64,000 nt of DNA from assembly GCF_900086985.1 (NCBI RefSeq), contig NZ_LT593974.1:1798001-1862000 (forward strand), in the 5' to 3' direction. This document shows, piece by piece, positions 27,203 through 34,575 of this stretch (position 1 is its first letter; each line of letters starts with the position of its first letter). This DNA comes from Halomonas sp. HL-93 (GTDB lineage: Bacteria > Pseudomonadota > Gammaproteobacteria > Pseudomonadales > Halomonadaceae). The translations under genes and the position numbers were made by a program. The notes under the pieces are model-generated. The model was not told the DNA's origin and did not search any database. It was given only the letters and a program-made list of their open reading frames with translations.

Positions 27203-28579
27203 ATGACAACGCGCCTTGAACGCGACAGTATGGGGGAATTGGAAGTTCCAATTGAGGCGTTATATGGCGCCCAAACCCAGCGCGCGGTTAATAATTTTCC
27301 TGTTTCACACACGCCGATGCCGGTTGCGTTTATTCATGCGATCGCACGGATTAAGCAGGCCGCCGCGCAGGCTAATTTAGCGCTGGGTGAGTTGGACGCC
27401 GACCGTGCGGAGGCCATTCAGCAGGCAGCGAAAGAGGTGATGAACGGCGAGCACGATGACCAATTTCCAGTGGATGTGTTTCAGACGGGCTCTGGCACTT
27501 CTAGCAACATGAACGTTAATGAGGTGATTGCCACCTTGGCGAGTCGCCAAGGGGTTGAGGTGTTACCCAATGATCATGTCAATATGGGGCAGTCAAGTAA
27601 TGACGTGATTCCTACCGCGATACACGTATCGGCTGCACTGGCCGTACATGAGTCGCTGCGTCCGGCACTTGAGCATCTTCGCAACACGATTGATTCACGG
27701 GCGGCCGAGCTATCAAACGTGGTCAAAACCGGCCGTACGCATCTTATGGACGCCATGCCACTGCGTATGGATCAAGAGTTGGGGGCATGGTCGAGCCAGC
27801 TGGGCCAAGCCATTGAGCGCTTGGATAGCTGTATGACACGGCTGTGTCGTTTGGCTCAAGGCGGTACTGCCGTGGGCACTGGTATTAATGCGCCAGAAGG
27901 GTTTGCCGATCAAGTGGCGAAACAGTTAAGCAACCAAACAGGCTTGCCATTTACGCCCAATGATAGCTTCTTTGCGAGCATCGCTTCCCAGGATGCGGCC
28001 GTAGAGCTCTCCGGACATCTCAAGGGTTTAGCCTGCATTGTAATGAAGATTGCTAATGACTTGCGCTGGATGAATTCCGGCCCGCTGGCGGGGCTTGGTG
28101 AAATTGAGCTCGAGGCGCTGCAGCCGGGTAGTTCCATTATGCCAGGCAAAGTCAATCCTGTGATTCCGGAGTCTGCCGCTCAGGCTGCTGCACAGGTGAT
28201 TGGGCTGGATACTGCGATTACCGTGGCGGGGCAGAGTGGTAACTTTCAGCTTAACGTGATGCTGCCGCTGGTCGCTTATAATTTGTTGACTGGTATATCG
28301 CTGATGAGCAATACCACGCGGCTATTGGCCGACCGTGCTATCGCGACGTTTAAAATTCGACAAGACAACATTGAAGGTCCGCTTGCCCGCAATCCAATTT
28401 TGGTCACGGCCCTTAACAGTGCGATTGGCTACAATGCGGCGGCGGCTATTGCCAAAGAGGCATATCAGACCGGACGACCAATTATCGATGTGGCCGAAGA
28501 GCACACCGACCTTGACCGTAATACCCTCGAGCGGTTACTTGATCCGAAGGCGCTGACGTTGGGCGGTGTGCCTGACTAA
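27203..28579 (+). CDS. fumC: Class II fumarate hydratase FumC
   Basis: FumC interconverts fumarate and malate in the TCA cycle without an Fe-S cluster, so it tolerates oxidative stress. It has 458 residues. The superfamily signature GSSIMPGKVNPVIPES carries the catalytic serine loop; TGSGTSSNMNVNEVIA, HVNMGQSSNDVIPTAIH and KTGRTHLMDAMPL are the other conserved blocks. AAGGAG sits 8 bases upstream of ATG 27203. It is transcribed alone and is convergent with the next gene. Confidence 0.97.
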   Translation: MTTRLERDSMGELEVPIEALYGAQTQRAVNNFPVSHTPMPVAFIHAIARIKQAAAQANLALGELDADRAEAIQQAAKEVMNGEHDDQFPVDVFQTGSGTSSNMNVNEVIATLASRQGVEVLPNDHVNMGQSSNDVIPTAIHVSAALAVHESLRPALEHLRNTIDSRAAELSNVVKTGRTHLMDAMPLRMDQELGAWSSQLGQAIERLDSCMTRLCRLAQGGTAVGTGINAPEGFADQVAKQLSNQTGLPFTPNDSFFASIASQDAAVELSGHLKGLACIVMKIANDLRWMNSGPLAGLGEIELEALQPGSSIMPGKVNPVIPESAAQAAAQVIGLDTAITVAGQSGNFQLNVMLPLVAYNLLTGISLMSNTTRLLADRAIATFKIRQDNIEGPLARNPILVTALNSAIGYNAAAAIAKEAYQTGRPIIDVAEEHTDLDRNTLERLLDPKALTLGGVPD

Positions 28580-28603
28580 TCACAGTAACGGCTAGCAGGC
28601 TCT

Positions 28604-29674
28604 TTACGTTTTCTGCTCTTCGCGTTGCCCCTGGCGGATCGTTTGGCTAGCCTCGCTTTCCTCTTCTGCGCTTGCCGTGGGTGTTTCATGCTCGTCCTTG
28701 CGGGCGGGCCGATAGCACAGCGTGGCAAGGATCGGAAAATGATCCGAACCAAAGCCTTTTAAGCGACGCATGTTGCCGAGCATGAAATGTTCACTCACAA
28801 AAATATGGTCGAGGGGCCAACGCAGTATTGGGTACTGGGCATGGAAGGTACTGAACATGCCACGACCGCGACGTGGATCCAGCATGCCGCCCACGCGGCA
28901 AAAGCGCCGCGTGGTACGTGACCAGGCAACGTCGTTAAGATCACCGGCTACTAGCGTGGGCTCAGGTGTTTTTTGGATCTTTTTACCGACCCATAACAGC
29001 TCGGCGTCACGCCAAAGCGATTTTTCGCTTTCGCCGGGCGCAGGTGGCCGAGGATGTACGGCAATCAGTCGGATCAAATCGCCACTAGGTAGCTTGACGT
29101 GGGTATGAATAGAAGGGATATCGTCTTGGATCAGCCACTCGATGGAAGTGTCTTCAAGCGGCAGGCGCGAGTAAAGATGCATGCCGTAGAGGTTGTCGAG
29201 AGGGATTTTAACGCTATGCGGCCATTGCGCCTCTAGCTCAGGATCCAACTGGTCTTGCCACCACTGATCAGATTCCAGGGTAAGAATGATGTCGGGTTGA
29301 TGTGAATGGATTTGCTTGATCAAACCGGCGGATTGACGGTTCGGCGTTAGCACATTGGCAATGAGCAGTGTCACGTCCTGTGCTTGGTTGTCGACCTTGA
29401 CCGAGTGAACCTGTTTTGGCCAGAGACGTGTCCAAGGAAGAATATAGCAGGCTTGTATGATGATCACGGTCAGGCAAGCGAGGAGCGTTATTATCTGCCA
29501 CGTTGGCGATATGGGGAGCAGTAGCGCTGCTATCAAGCAAGCGATAGCGAGGCTTGCAATCTGCAAACGTGGAAACTCGCAGCTGCGAATCCACCACCAG
29601 CGTAGCCTAATACGGGCAATGAAAGTCGCTAGTAGTAAGACGATCGCGATGCTTCCTAGCATTAGGCCTAGCAT
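28604..29674 (-). CDS. Membrane-anchored endonuclease/exonuclease/phosphatase family protein
   Basis: The start ATG 29674 has AAGGAG 8 bases upstream and gives 356 residues. Three N-terminal hydrophobic helices (about 1-20, 38-55 and 60-78) are followed by an EEP-fold domain (about 98-320). Metal-binding and catalytic blocks are LLIANVLTPNR, ILTLESDQWW (Glu), AVHPRPP, VAGDLNDVAWS and the C-terminal GSDHFPI. The nearest recognisable type is the family with N-terminal membrane segments seen in many proteobacteria. The substrate (nucleic acid, phospholipid or sugar phosphate) is unknown. The charged C-terminal tail is low complexity. Confidence 0.87.
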   Translation of the reverse strand: MLGLMLGSIAIVLLLATFIARIRLRWWWIRSCEFPRLQIASLAIACLIAALLLPISPTWQIITLLACLTVIIIQACYILPWTRLWPKQVHSVKVDNQAQDVTLLIANVLTPNRQSAGLIKQIHSHQPDIILTLESDQWWQDQLDPELEAQWPHSVKIPLDNLYGMHLYSRLPLEDTSIEWLIQDDIPSIHTHVKLPSGDLIRLIAVHPRPPAPGESEKSLWRDAELLWVGKKIQKTPEPTLVAGDLNDVAWSRTTRRFCRVGGMLDPRRGRGMFSTFHAQYPILRWPLDHIFVSEHFMLGNMRRLKGFGSDHFPILATLCYRPARKDEHETPTASAEEESEASQTIRQGQREEQKT

Positions 29675-29817
29675 GGCCGGTCTCCTTTTGTCGGGCGCTC
29701 GTCGATTTGGCGTGATACCAGTGTAGCACTTAGATTCTTTAGGCTGCGCATTTTGCAACGGGCTAAATACTCACCGTGTTGACGGGTCGTAAAAGCCCGG
29801 GGAAGTGGATAAATAGC

Positions 29818-29845
29818 TTGCAATTCAGTGCCGGAAACGTAAAAT
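29818..29845 (+). promoter_or_regulatory. Sigma-70-type promoter for the tRNA-Val genes
   Basis: TTGCAA at 29818-29823 and TAAAAT at 29840-29845 are separated by 16 bases. The expected start lies about 10 bases before the first tRNA. Confidence 0.6.
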
Positions 29846-29863
29846 ACGCATCCGTTGCTCGGC

Positions 29864-29940
29864 AGGACCATAGCTCAGTTGGTTAGAGCGCCACGTTGAC
29901 ATCGTGGAGGTCGGCGGTTCAAATCCGCCTGGTCCTACCA
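29864..29940 (+). tRNA. tRNA-Val (anticodon GAC), copy 1
   Basis: The 77-base gene folds as a full cloverleaf: acceptor AGGACCA/TGGTCCT, D arm GCTC...GAGC, anticodon stem CCACG/CGTGG with loop TTGACAT (anticodon GAC, valine GUC/GUU codons), T arm GGCGG-TTCAAAT-CCGCC. The 3' CCA is encoded. It is identical to the copy 62 bases downstream. Confidence 0.97.
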
Positions 29941-30002
29941 TCACATTTTGTATAGTGGTTGATAGCGTTTGCTATTCAATGTAGTGATAGCTCACCTTTT
30001 AT

Positions 30003-30079
30003 AGGACCATAGCTCAGTTGGTTAGAGCGCCACGTTGACATCGTGGAGGTCGGCGGTTCAAATCCGCCTGGTCCTACCA
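30003..30079 (+). tRNA. tRNA-Val (anticodon GAC), copy 2
   Basis: Identical 77-base copy of the preceding tRNA, with encoded CCA. Both are probably cut from one precursor, since a promoter lies before copy 1 and a terminator follows copy 2. Confidence 0.97.
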
Positions 30080-30083
30080 GATC

Positions 30084-30116
30084 ACGCCCCCTCATTTAAT
30101 GACGGGGCGTTTTTTG
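30084..30116 (+). terminator. Intrinsic terminator after the tRNA pair
   Basis: ACGCCCC-(CTCATTTAATGAC)-GGGGCGT is followed by TTTTTT. The loop contains a further short TCATT/AATGA pairing. Confidence 0.9.
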
Positions 30117-30165
30117 TATGGGCGAGTATCCGAGTAGCGCTATAAATCCGCTAAGGTGTCGGCTG

Positions 30166-30645
30166 TCAGGGCTTCCAAAGAGGTAAGTCTGTTTGGCGTT
30201 TAAAGGTCTCTATTAAGGCCTCAATGCCGGTTTGGTCTTCATGGCTAAAGCGTGCTTCCAGTGGGCTATCAATATCCAACACGCCCCACAGTTGACCATC
30301 GTTAACAATAGGCACAACCAACTCCGCCCGTGACGCACTATCGCATGCAATATGGTCGGCAACGCTATGCACGTCATCAATGCGCTGGGTGACTTGCTTT
30401 CGAGCCGCCGCGCCGCAAACGCCCTTGCTAAACGGGATCGGATGGCAGGCGGGCTTTCCCTGAAAAGGCCCTAACGCAAGCATCTCGGGCGTTCGTTGCA
30501 GGTAGAAGCCCACCCAATTCAAATGGGGGAGAGCCTGCATGATAAACGCACAGGTTTGCGCACTGTTGGTTAGCCAGTCACGGCTATCTAACAACGCCGC
30601 GAGTTGGCGATCCAAAAGATCATAGTCCACGGTATCAGCTGACAT
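30166..30645 (-). CDS. msrC: Free methionine-(R)-sulfoxide reductase (GAF domain)
   Basis: fRMsr reduces free L-methionine-R-sulfoxide to methionine using thioredoxin. The protein is one GAF domain of 159 residues. Three cysteines, at 67, 77 and 101 counted from ATG 30645, have the same spacing (10 and 24) as the catalytic set of E. coli fRMsr. LNWVGFYLQRTPEMLALGPFQG, FSKGVCGAAA and GVLDIDSP are also typical. A GTG four codons upstream is an alternative start. It lies just beyond metQ on the same strand, so oxidised methionine repair and methionine import sit side by side. Confidence 0.94.
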   Translation of the reverse strand: MSADTVDYDLLDRQLAALLDSRDWLTNSAQTCAFIMQALPHLNWVGFYLQRTPEMLALGPFQGKPACHPIPFSKGVCGAAARKQVTQRIDDVHSVADHIACDSASRAELVVPIVNDGQLWGVLDIDSPLEARFSHEDQTGIEALIETFKRQTDLPLWKP

Positions 30646-30736
30646 GTCATCTCTCACATTATGTTTCCTCGGCTATTAACGCACTGGGCCGACAGTAGTC
30701 GGCCCAGTTGTCTAACGTTAATGGCGGGGTGATTGA

Positions 30737-31522
30737 TTATTCCCAGCCGGGGACGGCCGCGCCATCAAACAACTCTTCGGCTTTTTCAACCACTTCTTCG
30801 CTCTGGTAGGCGCTCACCAGTTGCTGGATTTCCTTACGGTCTTCATCACCGCCTCTAACCGCAATCAAGTTGACGTAAGGAGACTCAGGACCTTCTTTAA
30901 TCAGCGCGTCGTCGAGGCTTAGGCCGGCAGGCTGTGCAAAGGTGTTATTGATGAAGGCCATATCCACATCCGGCAAAACGCGGGGAAGCTGGGCGGCTTC
31001 GATTTCGCGGAAGCGGTAATCGTTGGGGTTTTCCGCGATATCGATGGGAGTGGCTTCCAGATTTTCAGGGTCGTTGAGCGTGATGAGGCCTTCGTTATGC
31101 ATTAAAATTAGCGCACGACCTTCATTGGAAGGGTCGTTAGGCAGCGCGATTTGCGCTCCCTCTGGCAGCTCTTCGATGCTGTCGTATTTCTCAGAGTATG
31201 CGCCAATAGGGTAAACAAAGGTGTAGCCTGCGATAGCGAAATCGTAGCCACGATCATTGACCATCGACTGCATGTAGGGCTCGTGCTGATAGGCGTTGGC
31301 ATCGAGGCTGCCATCGTCTAAAGCGGCATTGGGCGTTACGTAATCCGTGAACTCAATGATTTCAACATCAAGGTTGTACTCTTCCTTGGCAATCCGCGCG
31401 GCGACTTCCATCACTTCGGTTTCAGGGCCGGCGACGGTGCCCATCTTGATACTGGCGGCTTGTGCGCTGGCGCTAACGGCCAGGGCTAATGCGGTAACGG
31501 TACTGAAGGCTAGCGTTTTCAT
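30737..31522 (-). CDS. metQ: Methionine ABC transporter substrate-binding protein MetQ
   Basis: MetQ captures methionine in the periplasm for the MetNI importer. It has 261 residues with an N-terminal signal peptide (MKTLAFSTVTALALAVSASA, likely cleaved after AQA). No lipobox cysteine is visible, so unlike E. coli MetQ it seems to be soluble. NlpA-family segments include IKMGTVAGPETEVMEVAA, DYVTPNAALDDGSLDANAYQH and IALPNDPSNEGRALILM. GAGTTGC precedes ATG 31522. It is the third gene after the riboswitch, downstream of metN and metI. Confidence 0.95.
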   Translation of the reverse strand: MKTLAFSTVTALALAVSASAQAASIKMGTVAGPETEVMEVAARIAKEEYNLDVEIIEFTDYVTPNAALDDGSLDANAYQHEPYMQSMVNDRGYDFAIAGYTFVYPIGAYSEKYDSIEELPEGAQIALPNDPSNEGRALILMHNEGLITLNDPENLEATPIDIAENPNDYRFREIEAAQLPRVLPDVDMAFINNTFAQPAGLSLDDALIKEGPESPYVNLIAVRGGDEDRKEIQQLVSAYQSEEVVEKAEELFDGAAVPGWE

Positions 31523-31613
31523 CGCAACTCCTGTTATGTCTTGGTTTTCTTTTTGGTGATAATAAAGTTAATTTTAATGCTTTTTCGTTATATGTCTACT
31601 AAAAGCAGCGCCG

Positions 31614-32267
31614 CTATTTCCGGTCGGTTTTGCGTACCAAGTAGTCACCCATGCTTTGGAAGCCTTGTACCATAATAACCAGCACCACCACCGTGATCAG
31701 CATAACGGTAGGGTTAAAGCGGTTATAGCCATAGCGAATGCCAAGATCGCCAAGGCCGCCACCACCAACAGCGCCTGCCATCGCGGAGTAACTCACCAGC
31801 GTTACCAGGGTGATGGTGAGGCCGGTAATAATGCCTCCGCGTGCTTCAGGGATGAGAACTTTGACGATAATTTGCCACGGTGTTGCGCCCATGGACTGGG
31901 CGGCTTCAATCAAGCCCGGCGAGATTTCATTCAGCGCCCCTTCAATCAGCCGAGCGACGAAGGGAATTGCCGCAATGGTCAGCGGTACCGCGGCAGCATT
32001 GATGCCAATGGAGGTGCCCACCAACATCCGTGTAAAGGGAATAATCGCCACCATCAAAATAATAAACGGAATGGAACGACCCACGTTGGTCACAATGCCC
32101 AGCGTGTGGTTGAGTGCAGGCTTGGCTAAAATCTGTCTGGGGCGCGTCACGTAAAGCATGACACCTAGCGGCAACCCCAATAACGTTGAGATCACCCCTG
32201 ATATTGCGACCATGTAAAGCGTGTCTAGCGTTGCCTGAAAAATAAGCTCAATCATTGCGCTGGACAT
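31614..32267 (-). CDS. metI: Methionine ABC transporter permease MetI
   Basis: MetI is the membrane-spanning subunit of the methionine importer, with about five helices in 217 residues. The ATP-binding-protein contact loop (EAA motif) reads IEAAQSMGATPWQIIVKVLIP. The C-terminal YSAMAGAVGGGGLGDLGIRYGY is characteristic of MetI. ATG 32267 lies inside the end of metN, with AGAGG upstream; ATG 32255 is a possible shorter start. The overlap with metN implies coupled translation. Confidence 0.96.
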   Translation of the reverse strand: MSSAMIELIFQATLDTLYMVAISGVISTLLGLPLGVMLYVTRPRQILAKPALNHTLGIVTNVGRSIPFIILMVAIIPFTRMLVGTSIGINAAAVPLTIAAIPFVARLIEGALNEISPGLIEAAQSMGATPWQIIVKVLIPEARGGIITGLTITLVTLVSYSAMAGAVGGGGLGDLGIRYGYNRFNPTVMLITVVVLVIMVQGFQSMGDYLVRKTDRK

Positions 32268-33291
32268 AGCCAAGTACCTCTACCTGTAATTGATGATCTG
32301 CCAAGTAGTTCATTGCCGCTTGGGTTTGCTCAGACGTACCCAGTAGTTCAGCGATCATTAAACCAAGTGTGCGATCCTGGATCGATTCCACCTTGGCTTG
32401 GAGAATACTCACGTCGACGCCGCAATCGCGTGCTAAGCGGGAGATAAGCGGTGTGGACACCGCATCGCCTGAAAACGTCAGCCGTACAACAGGGTGTGCA
32501 TTGACGCTCGAGTCGTCGCTGAGACGTTCAAGCAGTTCCTTGGGAGGGGTAAGCTGCAGGAAGTCGTTGAGAAACTCGCGACCTAACTGGGTGCGTGGTG
32601 CGGTAAAGAAATCGCCAACTTCAGCGTCCTCGACCAGTTCACCATCGGATATTAAGCTGACTCGATGGCAGATCGATTTAACGACCTCCATTTCGTGGGT
32701 AATCAACAAAATGGTAATACCCAACTGCTGATTGATATCGCGCAGCAGTTCCAGAATCGAGCTGGTCGTCTGGGGGTCAAGCGCGGAGGTGCCTTCATCG
32801 CAAAGCAGCACCTGAGGGTTGCTGGCCAGTGCGCGGGCAATCGCAACGCGCTGTTTTTGCCCGCCTGATAACTGGGCCGGGTACTGGTCTGATTTATCCG
32901 ATAGCCCCACCAGATTGAGCAGCGGAGTGACGCGTTCTTGGATATCGCGGCGGGGTTGGCCCATCAACTCCAGCGGTAGCGCCACGTTGTCGAACACGCT
33001 ACGCGTAGTAAGCAAGTTAAAATGCTGGAATATCATGCCGATCCGGTGACGAGCTTGATTAAGCGCTGTGGTGCTTAACCCCGTGATCTCTTGGCCATCA
33101 ACGGTGACCGTCCCTTGGGTGGGGCGTTCTAGTAAGTTGACGCAGCGAATGAGAGTCGACTTGCCCGCGCCAGATAGGCCGATAACACCGTGAATGGCTC
33201 CTTTGGGGATCGCCAGATTGACGCCTTTGAGGGCGTGAACGGCGTCGCGGCCAGAACCATAGGTTTTGCTGACATTATTAAGTTCGATCAT
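32248..33291 (-). CDS. metN: Methionine ABC transporter ATP-binding protein MetN
   Basis: MetN powers methionine uptake. The 347-residue protein begins at ATG 33291 (MIELNNVSKTYGSG), with AGGAAAGG about 8 bases upstream. The Walker A is GLSGAGKSTLIRC, the Q loop is IFQHFNLL, the ABC signature is LSGGQKQRVAIARAL and the Walker B is VLLCDEGTSALD. The C-terminal NIL/ACT-like domain (about 265-345) is the site through which methionine inhibits E. coli MetN, so import should be controlled at protein level as well as by the leader RNA. Confidence 0.97.
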   Translation of the reverse strand: MIELNNVSKTYGSGRDAVHALKGVNLAIPKGAIHGVIGLSGAGKSTLIRCVNLLERPTQGTVTVDGQEITGLSTTALNQARHRIGMIFQHFNLLTTRSVFDNVALPLELMGQPRRDIQERVTPLLNLVGLSDKSDQYPAQLSGGQKQRVAIARALASNPQVLLCDEGTSALDPQTTSSILELLRDINQQLGITILLITHEMEVVKSICHRVSLISDGELVEDAEVGDFFTAPRTQLGREFLNDFLQLTPPKELLERLSDDSSVNAHPVVRLTFSGDAVSTPLISRLARDCGVDVSILQAKVESIQDRTLGLMIAELLGTSEQTQAAMNYLADHQLQVEVLGYVQRND

Positions 33292-33351
33292 AGCGTCTGC
33301 CTTTCCTATAGGCCAAAGACGAAGGTGAGAGCGCAAGCGTAGGGCGGGAAA

Positions 33352-33379
33352 TAAAAAAAGGCCACCCTGGCGGGTGGCC
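33352..33379 (-). terminator. Intrinsic terminator in the metN leader
   Basis: On the minus strand GGCCACCC-GCCA-GGGTGGCC is followed by TTTTTTTAT. It lies between the SAM aptamer and metN, about 60 bases before the start codon, and is the likely off switch of the riboswitch. Confidence 0.9.
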
Positions 33380-33393
33380 ATCAACGCTGGACA

Positions 33394-33464
33394 CACCCTT
33401 TTAGCTGCACTTCACCAAGCGTGTACTTGGTGGACGCCCGCAATCTGGGTACAAATCGGCGTCT
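33394..33464 (-). ncRNA. SAM-II-like riboswitch aptamer with an extra hairpin, upstream of metNIQ
   Basis: On the minus strand P1 is GACGCC (33464-33459) pairing with GGCGTC (33438-33433). The loop reads GATTTG...AGATTGCG and the conserved downstream element reads AAGTGCAGCTAAAAGGG (33412-33396). The elements GAUUU, AUUGC and GCUAAAAGGG are those of SAM-II class riboswitches, whose 3' strand pairs back into the P1 loop as a pseudoknot. Between P1 and that strand sits an extra 7-bp hairpin (CACCAAG/CTTGGTG, 33432-33413). The target genes (methionine import) and the terminator downstream fit SAM sensing. Assigned by pattern, not by covariance search. Confidence 0.75.
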
Positions 33465-33480
33465 TTACATTTGCGGCGAA

Positions 33481-33509
33481 AGTCTAAAGAGGCTGTAAAA
33501 GGAAGTCAA
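33481..33509 (-). promoter_or_regulatory. Promoter of the metNIQ operon
   Basis: On the minus strand TTGACT, a 17-base spacer and TAGACT. The predicted start is about 10 bases before the aptamer, which fits a leader made of aptamer plus terminator only. Confidence 0.7.
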
Positions 33510-33727
33510 TCTAAAAGCACAGTATCTTATGCGGTTGTGAATTATGGCAATTTTTTCAACTAAAAAATTGAATTATAAAAGTGTTAATTCCTTTTGGGGT
33601 AGGGCATCTATCATCTCGAGAGGCCTCCATCGCGTCGTCACTGCTTTAGTGGAGGAGACGTTTGGGGTGCACAAGAAGGTTCGTGCAGTAGTAAGCTTGC
33701 ACGCGGATCATTTAATGCGAGGGCGCT

Positions 33728-34357
33728 ATGTTCACTGGCATCGTGCAAGACAAGGTAGAGGTAGTGGAAGTACGCGAGCTTGATAAATTCCGTACCCACG
33801 TATTGGAAATGCCAGATGTACTGCGTGAGGGGTTAGCAATTGGCGCCTCAGTTGCGCATAACGGGGTGTGTTTGACGGTCACTGAGATTTCAGGTGATCG
33901 GGTGAGCTTTGATTTAATGCGTGAAACTTTGCGCCTGACCAATCTTGGTGCAATTACCCCCGGGCAATGCGTCAACATCGAGCGAGCAGCGCGCTTTGGC
34001 GATGAAATTGGCGGGCATGCCATGTCGGGTCATGTGATGTGCATGGCAGACGTAGTCGCCATTGATGAGGCGCCCAACAACCGTCGATTGTGGTTTGCGT
34101 TACCGGCCTCGATGGGGCGCTTTGTTTTTGAAAAAGGCTACATCGGTGTTGATGGAATAAGCCTGACGATCGGCGATGTGCGGGCTTCGACGCAGGGTGA
34201 TGGTGTCGAGTTCAGCGTTAATCTTATCCCTGAAACACTGCATCGCACTACGCTCGGTGAGCGGTTGCCCGGCGATCAGGTCAATATTGAAATTGATCCC
34301 CAAACACAGGTCATTGTTGAAACGGTGGAGCGTGTTTTGGCGAGTCAGGCGCGCTGA
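33728..34357 (+). CDS. ribE: Riboflavin synthase alpha chain RibE
   Basis: Riboflavin synthase dismutates two lumazines to riboflavin. The 209-residue protein holds two lumazine-binding beta-barrel repeats: repeat 1 starts MFTGIVQDKVEVV, repeat 2 is near GHVMCMADVVAI (about residue 98). Conserved GVCLTVTEI and GISLTIGDV stand at equivalent places. GAGGG is 6 bases before ATG 33728. No other riboflavin gene is present and no FMN riboswitch was seen in the 220 bases between it and the metN promoter; that stretch is AT-rich and otherwise featureless to me. Confidence 0.95.
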   Translation: MFTGIVQDKVEVVEVRELDKFRTHVLEMPDVLREGLAIGASVAHNGVCLTVTEISGDRVSFDLMRETLRLTNLGAITPGQCVNIERAARFGDEIGGHAMSGHVMCMADVVAIDEAPNNRRLWFALPASMGRFVFEKGYIGVDGISLTIGDVRASTQGDGVEFSVNLIPETLHRTTLGERLPGDQVNIEIDPQTQVIVETVERVLASQAR

Positions 34358-34575
34358 TCTTCGCTGCTGGCAAGCGTTATAGTGCATTTCTGACCGATTG
34401 GTTATAACGTGGCCTGAAGATTGCTTATGCTAAGCGATGAGGTTTAATAAGCGGGCGCTAGCCCGCTATCGACGGCTGCACAAGGTGTTCGCATCATGCG
34501 TGACCTTTCGGTAGTATGTGCGGCTTTTCGCGCTGCCAGGGCGCATCAGCGTTTACGCGAAGGATAAAAATACCT
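34358..34575 (+). promoter_or_regulatory. Leader with two hairpins ahead of the AzgA-like permease
   Basis: This 218-base gap has ATTGCTTA-TGC-TAAGCGAT (about 34420-34438) and, shortly after, the perfect AGCGGGC-GCTA-GCCCGCT (about 34449-34466). Neither is followed by a T run. They could end the ribE transcript weakly or form a structured leader for the purine permease. The known purine aptamer core sequence is not visible. Confidence 0.4.

Noticed and set aside
29864..30079. Tandem tRNA pair as a possible attachment site of a mobile element
   Set aside because: No integrase, no partial tRNA repeat further away and no change in gene type around it.
33541..33727. FMN riboswitch upstream of ribE
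   Set aside because: None of the conserved RFN element segments is present on either strand.
33544..33783. A 79-codon open frame before ribE on the plus strand
   Set aside because: It overlaps the first 56 bases of ribE in another frame, has no ribosome site and encodes no recognisable protein.
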